From Pegoplata infirma (lineage: Eukaryota > Arthropoda > Insecta > Diptera > Anthomyiidae), in assembly GCA_963921195.1 (NCBI GenBank), contig OY992538.1, forward strand, positions 5,475,830 through 5,539,829: DNA of 64,000 nt, given 5' to 3'. The notes beneath the pieces are model-generated. The model worked only from the letters and a program-made list of their open reading frames with translations. It was not told where the DNA came from and did not search any database. Every line of letters starts with the position of its first letter. Position 1 is the first letter of the stretch. Shown piece by piece: positions 1-10,493 of the stretch. The position numbers were made by a program, and so were the translations under genes.

Positions 1-99
1 TAAACAAACTTTAATAAAAAAAAATTGTTTTTTGTTGCAAAAGTTCTCTATTTAAAGTCTGTTATCAAATATTGGTTATTAAGTTTAAATTGTTAAATA

Positions 100-960
100 T
101 GACCTTTTCTATTTGTCAACTATTCGTACTGTTGAACGATAGTAGTGAGTTTTTTTTAATATCCGAGGCACTTTTAAGAATCATAAAAAATTTTCTAGCT
201 AACGATCTTCTAAGGCTTGTAACAGACAAACTTCGGAGACAGGAATGTACTTATAGAAGATCTCTGACTGAGTACAACAGGGAAGTTAGAAGATTCAAAA
301 GGGCATTTTGTTGGAAATTTGATGAAAGCATAGAATACACTCCTACAGTCGCAAGACTACATAAAACGTTAGTGAAATCTTCTACGAACGAAGTAAGTCT
401 CTTAAGGGAAAATGACGGTATCTATATCAACGCATTTACTTTAGTGATTCGACCTTATGTGATCCTTCAGGTAATAGTATACACAACTCTGTAGGAGAAC
501 ATCTAATCTTTCAGGTGTCATCTTCGACCCTGATAAGGGCCATTTAATCCTTTGATCCGTTCAAATCTTCTGGGGGCGAAATCTCTCTCGATCTCTTGTG
601 GAATGGTTTAGATTTCCTTTTAGATACATTGGTATCTGTCTTTAGATCTAGCTTTATATTGGGTTGCATCCCTTCACGTTGGAGGAAGGTAAATGTTGTA
701 TTCATACCTTAGGCAGGAAATATACCGGCTGAATTGCCGAAGTCGTATAGACCTTAAGTTTTAAATTCTTCCTACTTAAGATTATGGAAAGATTACTGGA
801 TCTTCACTTAAGATCCACATATTTAAACCAATATCCTTTGCACAGAAATCAGTATGCATATGCAAAAGGCATATGGGCAGCGAATATACTTGTTGGTTAG
901 ACCTGGGCGATCTACAAGATGATTGTTAGACTGATCATGACGTACGCTGATCGGATATTA
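100..960 (+). mobile_element. Decayed non-LTR retrotransposon, copy A (linker and start of RT)
   Basis: From about 140 to 494 an open stretch reads like the basic linker between endonuclease and reverse transcriptase of insect LINEs (EYNREVRRFKRAF, then an ARLHKTLVKSS-like segment and a LLRENDG-like segment). From 560 to 720 it continues in another frame with the start of the RT domain: an SSGG..LLWNGLD-like segment, then GCIPSRWRKVNVVFIP. A YRP segment and an LKTMERLLDLHLR-like segment follow with stops. Frameshifts and stops are frequent, so this is a relic. Segment order matches the second copy downstream, which identifies this as a separate truncated copy. Confidence 0.8.
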
Positions 961-1329
961 CGCTACCAAATAACCTACAGAGAACAGAAAGTAGGTAACT
1001 CTTCAATTAGGCAAAAAAAAACTAACACCACGGAAGACTAAAAGAACTATCGTCTCAGTTTTAATGCTTTTAAAAAGAAAACCCGGAAGGCGATCATAGA
1101 ATCCTGGTCCATTTGCTGTGGGGAATACGGAAGCAGCGAGACTCCGTTAAATTCTTTCCAAAGACCCCAGTTTCTCAATAAGCCAGATCGATCCTTTCCA
1201 AATAGCAGTCAGGAGACCATTGAACTTCTGATGGATATCCATTTTCCGTGTTGCAGAGAATAGGTGAAGAGGCTCCCTTAGGCACTTCTTTCACCAACTA
1301 CAATTTCGATTAAAGAGTTCATCAGAACA

Positions 1330-1909
1330 ATGGTAAGACTAACGCAAGATAATGTGGGCGGTCCGCTCTTCCAAGCCCAACAAATCGGCAGGGTCGGGTG
1401 GCATATTTCCGGAAATCTTGCAGAAGTCTCTCGGGCATCAGGGTATATACCCACCGAATGCATGGAGATAAGAGTGGTCATTATCCCCAAAACGGGAAAG
1501 ATAAACTACAATACCGCAAAGGATTACAGACCTATCAGTGTGTAATCGTTTCTATTGAAAACACTAGAAAGACTGGTAGATTTTCATTGAGAAGTACCCT
1601 CACATCAGACAATTTCAGCGAAGCCCAACACGCCTATCTTAAGGGTAGGTCTATTGAGACGTCTTTAAGTGATGATGTCGGGTTAATTAAGGATACTATT
1701 CACAAAAAAATTATGTTTTGGCATCATTTCTGGAAGTGAAAGGCGCGTTCAACAATATAAAAATATTATCAATTCTTAACGCCCCCACAGTGTGTTTTTT
1801 TGGTAGTGTAAGTGATCAAAAATCTGTAACTTTGGAACGGTTCAATATTTTGGCACGCGGTTTTTTGCATTTGGTTCTTCAAAAATATAGCTATAAACAA
1901 GCCACATAA
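1330..1909 (+). pseudogene. Reverse transcriptase domain remnant (fingers to palm)
   Basis: Two overlapping frames carry RT motifs in the expected order. First comes IRVVIIPKTGK followed by KDYRPISV, the PK-G.YRPISL-type block. Then comes SEAQHAYLKGRSIETSLSD, corresponding to the QHAY..G.STETAL block of insect LINEs. Last is FLEVKGAFNNI, equivalent to the FLDIEGAFNNV block that holds the first catalytic aspartate, here glutamate followed by V-K. At least two frame changes separate the blocks. A convincing second catalytic motif (Y/FADD) was not seen downstream. Confidence 0.8.
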
Positions 1910-2339
1910 AATGGGGTGGCACCCTTACAAAATACGTGGATAAAAGCTAACAAAAGTTAAGAAAACTTTTTGTTTTTTAAAGATCTTCTGAATCTTTTCG
2001 TAATTGTTTTTTATACCTTCTTTTTAACAGAATAAAGTAGAAATGGTATCAGAGAGTCAGCTGATATCATTAAAAAATCACCAAATCTGTGTTTAGCGGC
2101 ATTCGGCAGCATTTTCCAGATGGTCTTAATCTAAATTCTCTATACTTCTTTTTTTTGCTTGGTACGCATCTTCCGATAACTCACAAATGAAAAAGAAGTG
2201 ATGTTTTAAAATTTGTTCATCTTAACAAAGAACCTTATGGATTGTTGGAGATAAATTTGGAATCACCCTGGAACTATATAATGAGGAAAAATACCTGGCT
2301 GTAATCCTAGACTCAAAGTTTTCTTGGAAAAGGAATACA

Positions 2340-2665
2340 GAGGAAAGAAGAAAAAGTCGTTATCTGCTTATTACAACTACAGAAGAACTTTCGGATGAAG
2401 GTAGGGTCGAAAACCGTATATTATCCACTGGATGTATGGTGCAATAGTAAGACTAATACTTACCTATGGGGACCTTGTATGGTGGAAGCAGGGGATAATA
2501 AATCATATATCTGCAACCTACAGAAGGTACAACGACTGGCGTGTGTGGGTATCGCTGGCGCTATTAGATCGGCATCCCAAGCCAGCTAGGAAGTGATACA
2601 TAACATTAAGCCCAAGGATATCTACGTCAAGAGCACAGCAGCAAAATCGGCTCTCGCTCGATATA
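2340..2665 (+). pseudogene. RT C-terminal (thumb) remnant of the LINE
   Basis: The reading frame gives a TYLWGPCMVEAGDNKSY-like segment, then LQKVQRLACVGIAGAIRSA, followed after a stop and frame change by a KDIYVKSTAAKSAL segment. These match in order and spacing the region between the RT palm and RNase H in fly LINEs (a KVQRLA..GITGA.R core). A TAG stop near 2587 and the frame shift show it is dead. It links the RT remnant upstream with the RNase H remnant downstream. Confidence 0.75.
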
Positions 2666-2814
2666 TAACCGACTATATATATAACCGTAGACGAACTTTG
2701 AGAGACACTTCGAAATCCAAATACCAACCAGGGAAGAGTGGGCGGAAAACTCTGTTATAACAGAGAGTATGACTCGGATTGAAGATGGAGATGGGTACGC
2801 TTTCGGGAGTATAG

Positions 2815-3402
2815 GTTATGTTAGGTTGGATGGGCGTTCGCCATTTGGCGAATTCACTCGGAGGCCATAAGCCCATTGTGATTCCCCTAATTATATTTCC
2901 CTACTCCCCCTCTGATGCAAGGTTCTACTTCTTAAACCACCCCGTTTCCCTAAGGTATTCTCCCAGAGACGTCAATGAGACACCGCTTAGGAAATCCAGG
3001 TCATCGAAAAATCTTTGCCCCAAATTCGGGAGTATAATCTGAATGAATTGAAATCAGGGCTTCAGTGAGACCTCCAGACAAGCGTAGTGTTTTCCAGGTA
3101 GAGGTACTTGCAATGGATAAAGTCGCGCAGACGATTATGAAAAGGAACCTAAATCATTGCGCCATTAACATTTTCGTGGAAAGTCTTGCATCCCTGAAGG
3201 CCTATGAATCAAACACTATAACATCGGGAATGGTTAGGAATTGTATACGATTCCTTCATAGAATCAGTCAGCACACAGTCAAGCTAATCTGGGTCCCTGG
3301 ACATAATCGGGTGCTGGGAATCAGAGGGGTGTAGGGAATCTCAATGGGCCTTATAGCCTCCGAGTGCGTTTGCCAAATTGGCGGACGCCCATCCAACCTA
3401 AC
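2815..3402. repeat. Inverted duplication inside the LINE relic
   Basis: About 100 bases at 2815-2925 recur as the reverse complement at 3300-3402. Shared words include TTAGGTTGGATGGGCG, CTCGGAGGC and AGATTCCC/GTGATTCCC. The copies differ by several substitutions and small indels. This places a piece of the LINE 3' region in antisense upstream of the RNase H block, so the relic was rearranged or received a second inverted fragment. Confidence 0.7.
3065..3400 (+). pseudogene. RNase H domain remnant of the LINE
   Basis: The open stretch contains SVFQVEVLAMDKVAQ (the VFQAE block with the catalytic glutamate), NIFVESLASLKAYES (usually .FSDSQAA.KAL, so the catalytic aspartate is replaced by glutamate) and KLIWVPGHNRVLGIRG (the LIWVPGH block). 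A stop follows at about 3332, and the frame then shifts to a segment reading NGPYSLRVRLPNW. The domain order and the altered active-site residue support a dead retroelement RNase H. Confidence 0.8.
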
Positions 3403-3571
3403 CTACTGGGGGCCTCTTAAGAAATATCTGGTATTAACTTGAATAAATTGGCTCCGAAATTTGAGAATTTTTTTAAGAAACGTCATCAAGATGAAACATC
3501 TTTCTATTTTTTTTTTGGCGATCCTCTGGGTGGTGATCCATCAATTGTGAAGCGTTTGCTCTAAAAACCAT

Positions 3572-3819
3572 TAAGTGTTGCATATTTATAGGTGCTAAAA
3601 ATATAGTTATTTTGTTGCCTAATTTATATGTTTTCTACTCATAACAATATTATAGTTTTTATGCTACGGACACCTTGGGGGTGGCAACACCCAATGAAAG
3701 TTCAACAAATTACTAACATAGCTACCTAAGTATTGCATATTTTAAGGTGCTAAAGAATATAGTAATTTTGTAGCCTAATTTATATGTTTTCTACTCTTAG
3801 CAATATTATGATTTTTATG
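3572..3819 (+). repeat. Direct repeat pair of about 91 bp
   Basis: A block at 3572-3662 containing GTGCTAAA, ATATAGT, GCCTAATTTATATG and TTTTCTACTC is repeated in the same orientation at 3728-3819 with about ten differences. The 65 bp between are unrelated. The sequence does not match any protein or structured RNA I recognise. Confidence 0.75.
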
Positions 3820-3834
3820 TTGACCTTTTCTGTC

Positions 3835-5700
3835 TCAGTTTTTTGTTTTTGTTCTGCTTAAGATTTTCCCAATGGTATTTAAAGAAGAAAATTTGCATGA
3901 AAAAAAGTTTTTTTTTTGTTTCTTTTTTTGCTGACTTTTTAAGTCTCCAAAACTTTTATATGCTACAAAAATTATTCTTTGCCACTACTTTCATGCAAAC
4001 CATAAACTATAAACCACGTTTTTTTACTATGAATTACAAGACAAAAAAAAGTTTTGCCAAAAAATAAAAAAATTGGAATATAAATTTGTTTCAAGAGACT
4101 AGTAAAAAAACAGAATTGTTTGTAGAGTGGAAAAATTGAATATAAAACCAAACTATAGACTAAACTATGTAAAAACAAAATTAAGTAGTAGAACAATATC
4201 TTACAAAAAAAGACGTATTATTTTGTACCTTAACGAACAAATCGTGATGTAAATTCTAGAAATAAAACCAAAAAAAAAGAAGAGCAAGGAAAAAGAAGGG
4301 GGAAAAAGAAGAACAAGAAGGCAATGGTTTTTTGTTTAGTTGTCAGTTCAATATTTATTAAAAAAAAAAGTATTAAATCTTGTACGAGTACTTGAACTTG
4401 GGATTAAGTAGTTTTGGGTTGATTTTGAGTTAGCAAAAAGATACGAGTAAGAAATATATCTGGTAGATAGTTTTTGATAAAAAATAATAAAACTTGATAC
4501 GATTGAGAATAGTAGAATAGTATTAGAATAGTTTTACGAAAGAAAAGAAAAAAAAAAACTCAAAAGTATAAATAGACTTAGATAGAATAAAAATATATCA
4601 AGCACCAATCATTATGTTATTTCTTTTTTTACTTTTGAAGGGGAAAAAGGGAAACGGAAACAATGTTTTTTTTAGGTTAAAGTAGAATTTGTAGTAAGAG
4701 TCGAATTGTTTATGTTTTTATTTTGGATAAAGTAAGATTTTTTGTTTGTTTTTTTGGTTTAACAAATCAAATATTGAAATTGAAACTGAAATAACTAAAA
4801 AAAAATATTTTTTTTTTTTGGTTTTTATGTTGTATTATGATAAAAATTAATAAAAAAAATGAAAAAATAAACAAAGTTAAGTAACCATATACTAATTTTT
4901 GCCTTTTGTTTTGTTATGATTTTGTTGTTGTTATTGTTGTTACCAATAATAATAATAGAGTTTGTTATTACATGGCTTAAAAGAAAAATCAACAACCTCT
5001 TAGGGAAAAATTTTGTGTGTGTGTGTGTGTTTTCTTTGTTTTCTCGTCAAATCCCCTTTAGGAATTTCAATTATTTTTGCTGATTGTTCAATGTTTCTAA
5101 ATGAGTTCACAAAAGGTTAAAAATTATTTTTCTGACCATGAATGTGTTTTTGTTTTCGTTTTTTCGTTTTTGTTAAAAAGGGTATGATGAATAGAGATAG
5201 ATTTTTTTTTTTATGTTTTGCTGGTGTTTTAAGAAATATTGTCAAGTTATCTGTTTTAGCGGCATCACTTATATTTTTATTTTCTTAAAAGCGTTTTATG
5301 GTATTAAATGTAGGAAATTTGACACTTGTAACATCAATCAGTTTTGTATGTAAATATTTTCTTATGAATTTCTTAATTATTTGTCGTCTTTAGGTCCCGT
5401 ATTGAAAATTGATTGATTTATCTCAAATTTCCATAATATATATTCAAAAGAAAGAAATTTTCTTTTTAGCGCCTTTTAAGAATAAAAAATATTTTTAGTA
5501 CAGGGTAAATTGGTTGACGGTAACAATTGATAAATGGTTTTGCTGAATTAAAAAAAATCATGAATTATGAAACATGAAAATCTGAAATTTTTAACCTAAG
5601 TTTCCTTCCATATCTTTCACCGGTCCATTCCGTTTCATTACCAGTTCTATTCAATTTCATTCCCTGCATAACGCTTAAAAAATAAAAAAACTGCAAAGAC
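3835..5700. other. AT-rich stretch without recognisable genes
   Basis: Mostly homopolymer A and T runs with a purine-rich patch at 4268-4325 and a (GT)n microsatellite at 5014-5031. Apparent reading frames here are short and compositionally biased. Intron or intergenic sequence is the best reading. Confidence 0.6.
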
Positions 5701-5708
5701 TTTAACTA

Positions 5709-6793
5709 CACTCAAAAAAACCTTGTAAAATTACAAGTAAAACTTGTAACTTTTTTTTTTGCTACCTCCTATTTGACAAAAATTTCTAGTAATTTTACAA
5801 GCTTTTTACCAAAAATTTGTAATTTTACAAGATTTTTGAAAATAAAATTGTAAATTTACAAATTTTTTGACACGATAAAATTTACAAGGAGGTTTCGTAA
5901 CTTTATAAGATTTTTTGCTGCCTCCTATTTTACAAGAATTCCTAGTAATTTTACAAGCTTTTACCAATAAAATTGTAAATGTACAGTTTTTTTGGAGCAA
6001 TTAAAATTACAAGGAATTCTCGTGAATTTACTAGATTTTTTTGCAAAATTATCTTGAAAATTTGTAAAATTACAAAAAAAAATTAAATTTCGATCCAAAT
6101 TCTTTTGTTAAAAAAACAAGGAAAACTGTCAAATAGTGGTAAAATGGGATTACGAGACTTTTCCTAGACAACGTTTTTTTTTTTTTTTGTGTACAAAAAG
6201 AACTATTTTGCCCTACTTTTACCAATTGCTCTTAACTCTTTTTACCCTTAAAGAAATAAAATTCTAAATATGTTTTACTAATTCTGGTGGCGGATTTTAC
6301 ACTCAAACCAATTACAAGAAAAATCCCATTTGACCAACTTTTGACAGTTTTCCTCGTTTTTTAACAAAAAAGTTTTAATCGAAATTTAAATTTTACTTTG
6401 TATTTTACGATTTTTTTTTGTAAATGTCGAAGGTAATTTTACAAAAATAAATTAAGTTAAGTCACAAGAATTCCTTTTTATCGCATAAAAAAAGTGGTAA
6501 ATTAACAATTTTATTGACAAAAAACTTGTAAAATTACAAAAACGCTCGTAGTTTTTACTAAAAATTCTCGTAAAAAATGAGGTAGCACGAAAGGTAAGGT
6601 AAGGTCACGAAAATTCCTTGTAATTTTTATTCGTCAAAAAAGTTGTAAATTTACAATTTTATTGGCAAAAAGCTTGTAAGTTGTTTGTAGTTTTACAAGC
6701 TTTTTACCAATAAATTTAAATTTTTACCAATAAAAATAAAAAATTATTTTACGAGGCATTTTTGGTAATTTTACCAGATTTTTTTTTTGAGTG
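5709..6793. mobile_element. Foldback element with CACTCAAAAA ends and TA target duplication
   Basis: The element starts CACTCAAAAAAACC after TA (5707-5708) and ends TTTTTTTGAGTG before TA (6794-6795). The arms are long and imperfectly inverted. Both are built from short repeats based on TTGTAAATTTACAA and AATTTTACAAG. An outer-middle block near 6100-6170 (ending in GGGATTACGAGA) pairs with 6320-6400. A loop of about 110 bp lies at 6180-6290. No coding capacity is visible. The TA duplication and short common terminus suggest a non-autonomous DNA transposon. Confidence 0.8.
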
Positions 6794-7129
6794 TACATTA
6801 GGGATATAACTTTTCAACATTTTTTTGAAAATATCAAATCGGCTTTATGAAGGCAGTATAGAGCATGAAAAAGTATGAAGAGTGATTGTTTCCCCTACAA
6901 CAAACCACAAAATTTTCTTTGGTCTCAATATCTTTTCAGAAAAAATTTAAATAAAAAAACAATTTTTGTGAAAAAAGTGTTGAGTGAAAAAATGTTCAGT
7001 CAAAATAGTTAAAGTAAAAAAAATTGTATTCCATGTCGTTTCTTATTCAATTCCGTTTTGTTCCCCATTCTATTACATTTTATTTCCGGTTCTGCTGGAG
7101 AATCCTATATGTCAAAGTATGAGATTCTG

Positions 7130-7337
7130 GGGTTTTTAGTTTAGTAGTCTTTTTTGCACCCTTTTGCCCTTTTAGAATCGAAATTTTTAAATATTTTTTT
7201 CATAATGTTCTATTTTTGCAGAGGGATTCTAAACTCAAAATTTTAAGTTTATTTCAGGAAATTGAAAAAGTACTAAAATACCAATTTTTTCTCCTTTTTA
7301 CCCTCTTAGTATTCCAGCATCTTTTTGTATTTTCTGA
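7130..7337 (+). repeat. Degenerate tandem repeat, left part
   Basis: This contains one or two units with the pattern AAAGTACTAAAATAC, CCTTTTTACCC, a poly-T patch and TTTCTGAG. The same pattern recurs several times at 9309-10020, on the other side of the foldback element at 7338-9304. The foldback therefore interrupted a pre-existing tandem array with units of roughly 115-130 bp. Confidence 0.6.
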
Positions 7338-9304
7338 GGGTCATTATTAGTGAAATCAATCATGAATATTCTTGACCCCCTCCGATATTGATGAAATTTG
7401 GTTAAGTTCTTACACTACGTAAAAAACTAACAAATGCAAATTTTCAGCCCTCTAAGTCAACAGGGGCCGAAAATACGGAGGGTCAAAATTTCCCCCAAAA
7501 TCTCCCAGTCGCGACACTTTACACCGTAAAAACTTAATATCTTTGGTTCTATTATAGCTAGAAAGCCCATTTTTGGTTTGTTTTGAAGCTCATAATATGC
7601 TCTACAAGACCTACCATAACCAAAAAATTTTCGAAAAAAAATAAGGGTAACCTCCCTCATTTTAAGGTCGAGATATACGGAGGAGAAAATGGGGAGGATG
7701 GTATCCCCCGATTTTTTTTTTACTTGCCAATCTTATAGAGAAAGTCCTAAAGAATATATTCTAAAATTTTTAAGTTGGGACAATAATGGGATCGCTCAAA
7801 ATCAAAATTTTTCACAATTTTCCCCTAAAACCTCCAAATCGCAACACTCTTGAACCTTAAAAATTTAATATCATATGTGCTATTGTAGCTACAGAGTCCA
7901 TTTTTGTTTGTTTTAAAGCTTATAGTACGCTCCACAATACCTACCTTAACCAAAAAATTTTAGAAAAAAAGGAAGGGTGCTCCCCTTATTTAAAGGTCGT
8001 GGCAAAGTGTGGAGGAAATGGGGGAAAAGTATCCCCCGATTTTTTTTTTACTTGGTATTCTCAAAGTGCAAGTCCCAATGAACATATCCTAAAATTTTTA
8101 TGTTGGGACAACAATCAGATCGACCAAAATCAAAATTTTTCACAATTTCCCCCAAAATCTCCAAATCGCGACACTCTTGCCCATTACAAATTTAATATCG
8201 TGGACTGTATTGTAGCTACAGAGTCCATTTTTGGTTTGTTTTGAAGCTCTTAATATGCCCTACAATATTACTATTACAAAAAAAAATAAAAAAAATTAGG
8301 GGTGGCTCTTGTATTATAAGATCGTGGCAAGGGGTGGGGGAAATCGGGGGATAGTATCCCCCAATTTTTTTTTTACCTTGTTTTTTTTTTTAAAGAGTAA
8401 GTTCTAGAGAGCATATCCTGAAATTTTTATCTTGGGACTCCAATGGAAGGCGCAAGAATGTCGCGATTTGATGATTTTGGGGGAAAATTTTGAAAAATTT
8501 TGATTTTGGTCGATCCCATTGTTGTCCCAACATAAAAATTGTAGACTATGTTCAATAGGACTTGCACTTTGAGAATCCCAAGTAAAAAAAAATCGGGGGA
8601 TACTTTCTCCCCATTTCCTCCACCCTTTGCCACGACCTTCAAATAAGGGGGGCACCAATTCCTTTTTTTGGAAAATTTTTTGGTTTTGGTATGTCTTGTA
8701 GAGCGTATTATAAGCTTTAAAACAAAAAAAAAATGGCTCTGTAGCTACAAAAGCACTTATGATATTAAATTTTTAAGGTTAAAGAGTGTTGCGATTTGGA
8801 GATTATGGGGAAAATTGTGAAAAATTTTGATTTTGAGCGATCCCATTGTTGTCCCAACTTAAAAATTTTAGAATATATTCTTTAGGACTTTCTCTATAAG
8901 ATTGGCAAGTAAAAAAAAAATCGGGGGATACCATCCTCCCCATTTTCTCCTCCGTATATCTCGACCTTAAAATAAGGGAGGTAACCCTTATTTTTTTTCG
9001 AAAATTTTTTGGTTATGGTAGGTCTTGTAGAGCATATTATGAGCTTCAAAACAAACCAAAAATGGGCTTTCTAGCTATAATAGAACCAACGATATTAAGT
9101 TTTTACGGTGCAAAGTGTCGCGACTGGGAGATTTTGGGGGAAATTTTGACCCTCCGTGTTTTCGCCCAGTCTTTACTTAGAGGGCTGAAAATAAGTGTGC
9201 GTTAGTTTATCACTTAGTGTTACAACTAAACCAAATTTCATCAAAATCGGAGGGGGTCACGAAAATTTTTAGCTATTTTTGATTGATTTCACTAAGACTG
9301 ACCC
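7338..9304. mobile_element. Two-kb foldback element with GGGTCA ends (copy 1), 4-bp target duplication
   Basis: It begins GGGTCATTATTAGTG and ends with the near reverse complement CACTAAGACTGACCC. CTGA lies directly on both sides (7334-7337 and 9305-9308), a 4-bp target duplication. The arms flip orientation near 8447. Each arm is itself three or more diverged tandem units of about 300 bp holding AATCGCGACACTC, GTTGGGACAA, TAGCTACAGAG and TATCCCCCGATTTT. No transposase is present; the open frames inside are by-products of the repeated unit. A second copy lies at 47467-49432 in opposite orientation. Confidence 0.85.
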
Positions 9305-9308
9305 CTGA

Positions 9309-10020
9309 AGGATCCGGAATTTCAAGTTTATAAAACTATTATTTCAGGAAATTAAAAAAATACTAAAGTACAATTTTACCCCATTTTACCTTTCAAGTAA
9401 CAGAAATTACCAACAGTCTATTTTTTAGAATATTTTGTTTCAAAGGCAATACAAAAATCAAGTTTTTATGACCATTGTTCGAAAAGTACTAAAGTACAAT
9501 TTTTTAACCCTGTTATTATAAAAACTTTCTAAAAGTCCTTATTTGTTTCGCTGTATCCTACATTTCAAATTTAAAGTTTCTAAAACCAGGAGATAGAAAA
9601 GGGTACCAAAGTACAAACATTTACCCTACATTTTCAAAATGTTTTCCTATATTTGAAATTTCAAGTGTCTATGATAAAAAAAATAAAAATATTTTAAAAG
9701 ACAAAAAAAGTACCAAAAGTACACTATTTTACCCCATTTTGCCCCCTTTCAATTGGAATTTCCAAAAAGTACTTTTTTTAGAATGTTTATTCCACAGGAG
9801 AATTCTTTATTTCAAATTTTAAGTTTCTGTAAGCGAATTACCCAATCTCGATTTGACGAAGCCTTTTGTCAAAATTTTTAGGAAAAAGTTAAATTTAACA
9901 GAGAGTTATTTTAGAACGTAGCATTGAGCAATCCGGCCTAAGTCTATTATTTTCTGAATTATAAAAAAGTACAGTTTTTACGCCTTTTTACCCGCTTACT
10001 GCTGGAATTTCCAAAAATTA
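9309..10020 (+). repeat. Degenerate tandem repeat with AGTACTAAAGTAC core, right part
   Basis: At least four diverged units of about 115-130 bp are visible. Each holds AGTACTAAAGTAC or AGTACCAAAGTAC, a TTTTACCCCATTTT-like segment, TTTTTTAGAAT and TTTCAAATTTTAAGTTTC. The core is a near palindrome. A short MITE-like repeat is embedded at 9832-9941. Confidence 0.65.
9832..9941. repeat. Short inverted-repeat element (GGATTACTC family), copy 1
   Basis: Ends read AGCGAATTACCCAATC and, on the right, CATTGAGCAATCCGGCCTA, roughly inverted. The interior shares AAAAAGTTAAATTTAAC, GAGAGTT and TTTTAGAACG with a better-preserved copy at 45053-45183. The size and absent coding capacity fit a small MITE. 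Confidence 0.6.
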
Positions 10021-10336
10021 AGCCTTAATGGATCTGTTTTCTATCTACATATGTTACACCGTCCGACAAAAATGAAAAAAGTCGTTAAACACGAACTGGA
10101 TAATATACGTTTGGAACTAAAGCGTAAATGTAGTAAAACTGCATTTACAGTTTTTCTTTTCGTGATCCTGTTTCCTTTTAAATGGTCTTCAAAGTTTTAA
10201 AGGAATAAATTTTATAAAATATTTTTTTAATAAGTAAATTATGTGTTGTTTTTATTCGACCTTTCAGTTATAATTTATAAGATATAAAATATTTGAGCTC
10301 GAGGTCAAGTGTTTGTAAAACTCTTTATTGCCGATA

Positions 10337-10365
10337 TTTCGCTACACTTCGTGTGGCTTCATCAG
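10337..10365 (-). ncRNA. Hammerhead-like core, left arm (opposite strand)
   Basis: Read on the minus strand, the left arm gives CTGATGA, one base (A), the same GCCACAC/GTGTAGC stem with GAA loop, then GAAA. It is the inverted copy of the motif at 10465-10493, so each strand of the element carries one motif. The same departures from the canonical hammerhead apply. Confidence 0.4.
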
Positions 10366-10464
10366 AGCATATTCTCGAAAAAGTTTACATAAAAAAAATA
10401 TTTAGCGCTTAAAATTAAATGTATTATTTTTGTTTTTTAATGTAAACTTTTTCGAGAATATGCT

Positions 10465-10493
10465 CTGATGATGCCACACGAAGTGTAGCGAAA
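10465..10493 (+). ncRNA. Hammerhead-like core, right arm
   Basis: CTGATGA (10465-10471), then one base, a 7-bp stem with a 3-nt loop (GCCACAC/GTGTAGC, one C-A mismatch), then GAAA (10490-10493). This resembles the CUGAUGA - stem II - GAAA core of hammerhead ribozymes. It departs from the canonical core by an extra base before stem II, and no clear stem III or cleavage site was found, so activity is not claimed. Confidence 0.4.

Larger units (their letters stand above)
1030..3430 (+). mobile_element. Decayed non-LTR retrotransposon, copy B (RT plus RNase H, LOA/I-like)
   Basis: This copy restarts with linker sequence (AFKKKTRKAIIESW, then SSQETIELLMDIHFP at about 1210-1260), passes through RT segments and ends with an RNase H domain. 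Having RNase H downstream of RT argues for the LOA or I groups rather than Jockey or R1; that assignment is inference from domain order. The copy is broken by many frameshifts, so no protein can be made. The separate recognisable segments are listed as pseudogene entries. Confidence 0.85.

Noticed and set aside
4261..4330. Purine-rich tract as a coding exon for a Lys/Glu-rich protein
   Set aside because: Only short, frame-independent low complexity with no splice-consistent boundaries.
7457..8658. Open frames with KVSPDFFFTW and similar inside the GGGTCA foldback
   Set aside because: The same frame appears on both strands, once per repeat unit, in both copies of the element; it is a by-product of the repeated unit.
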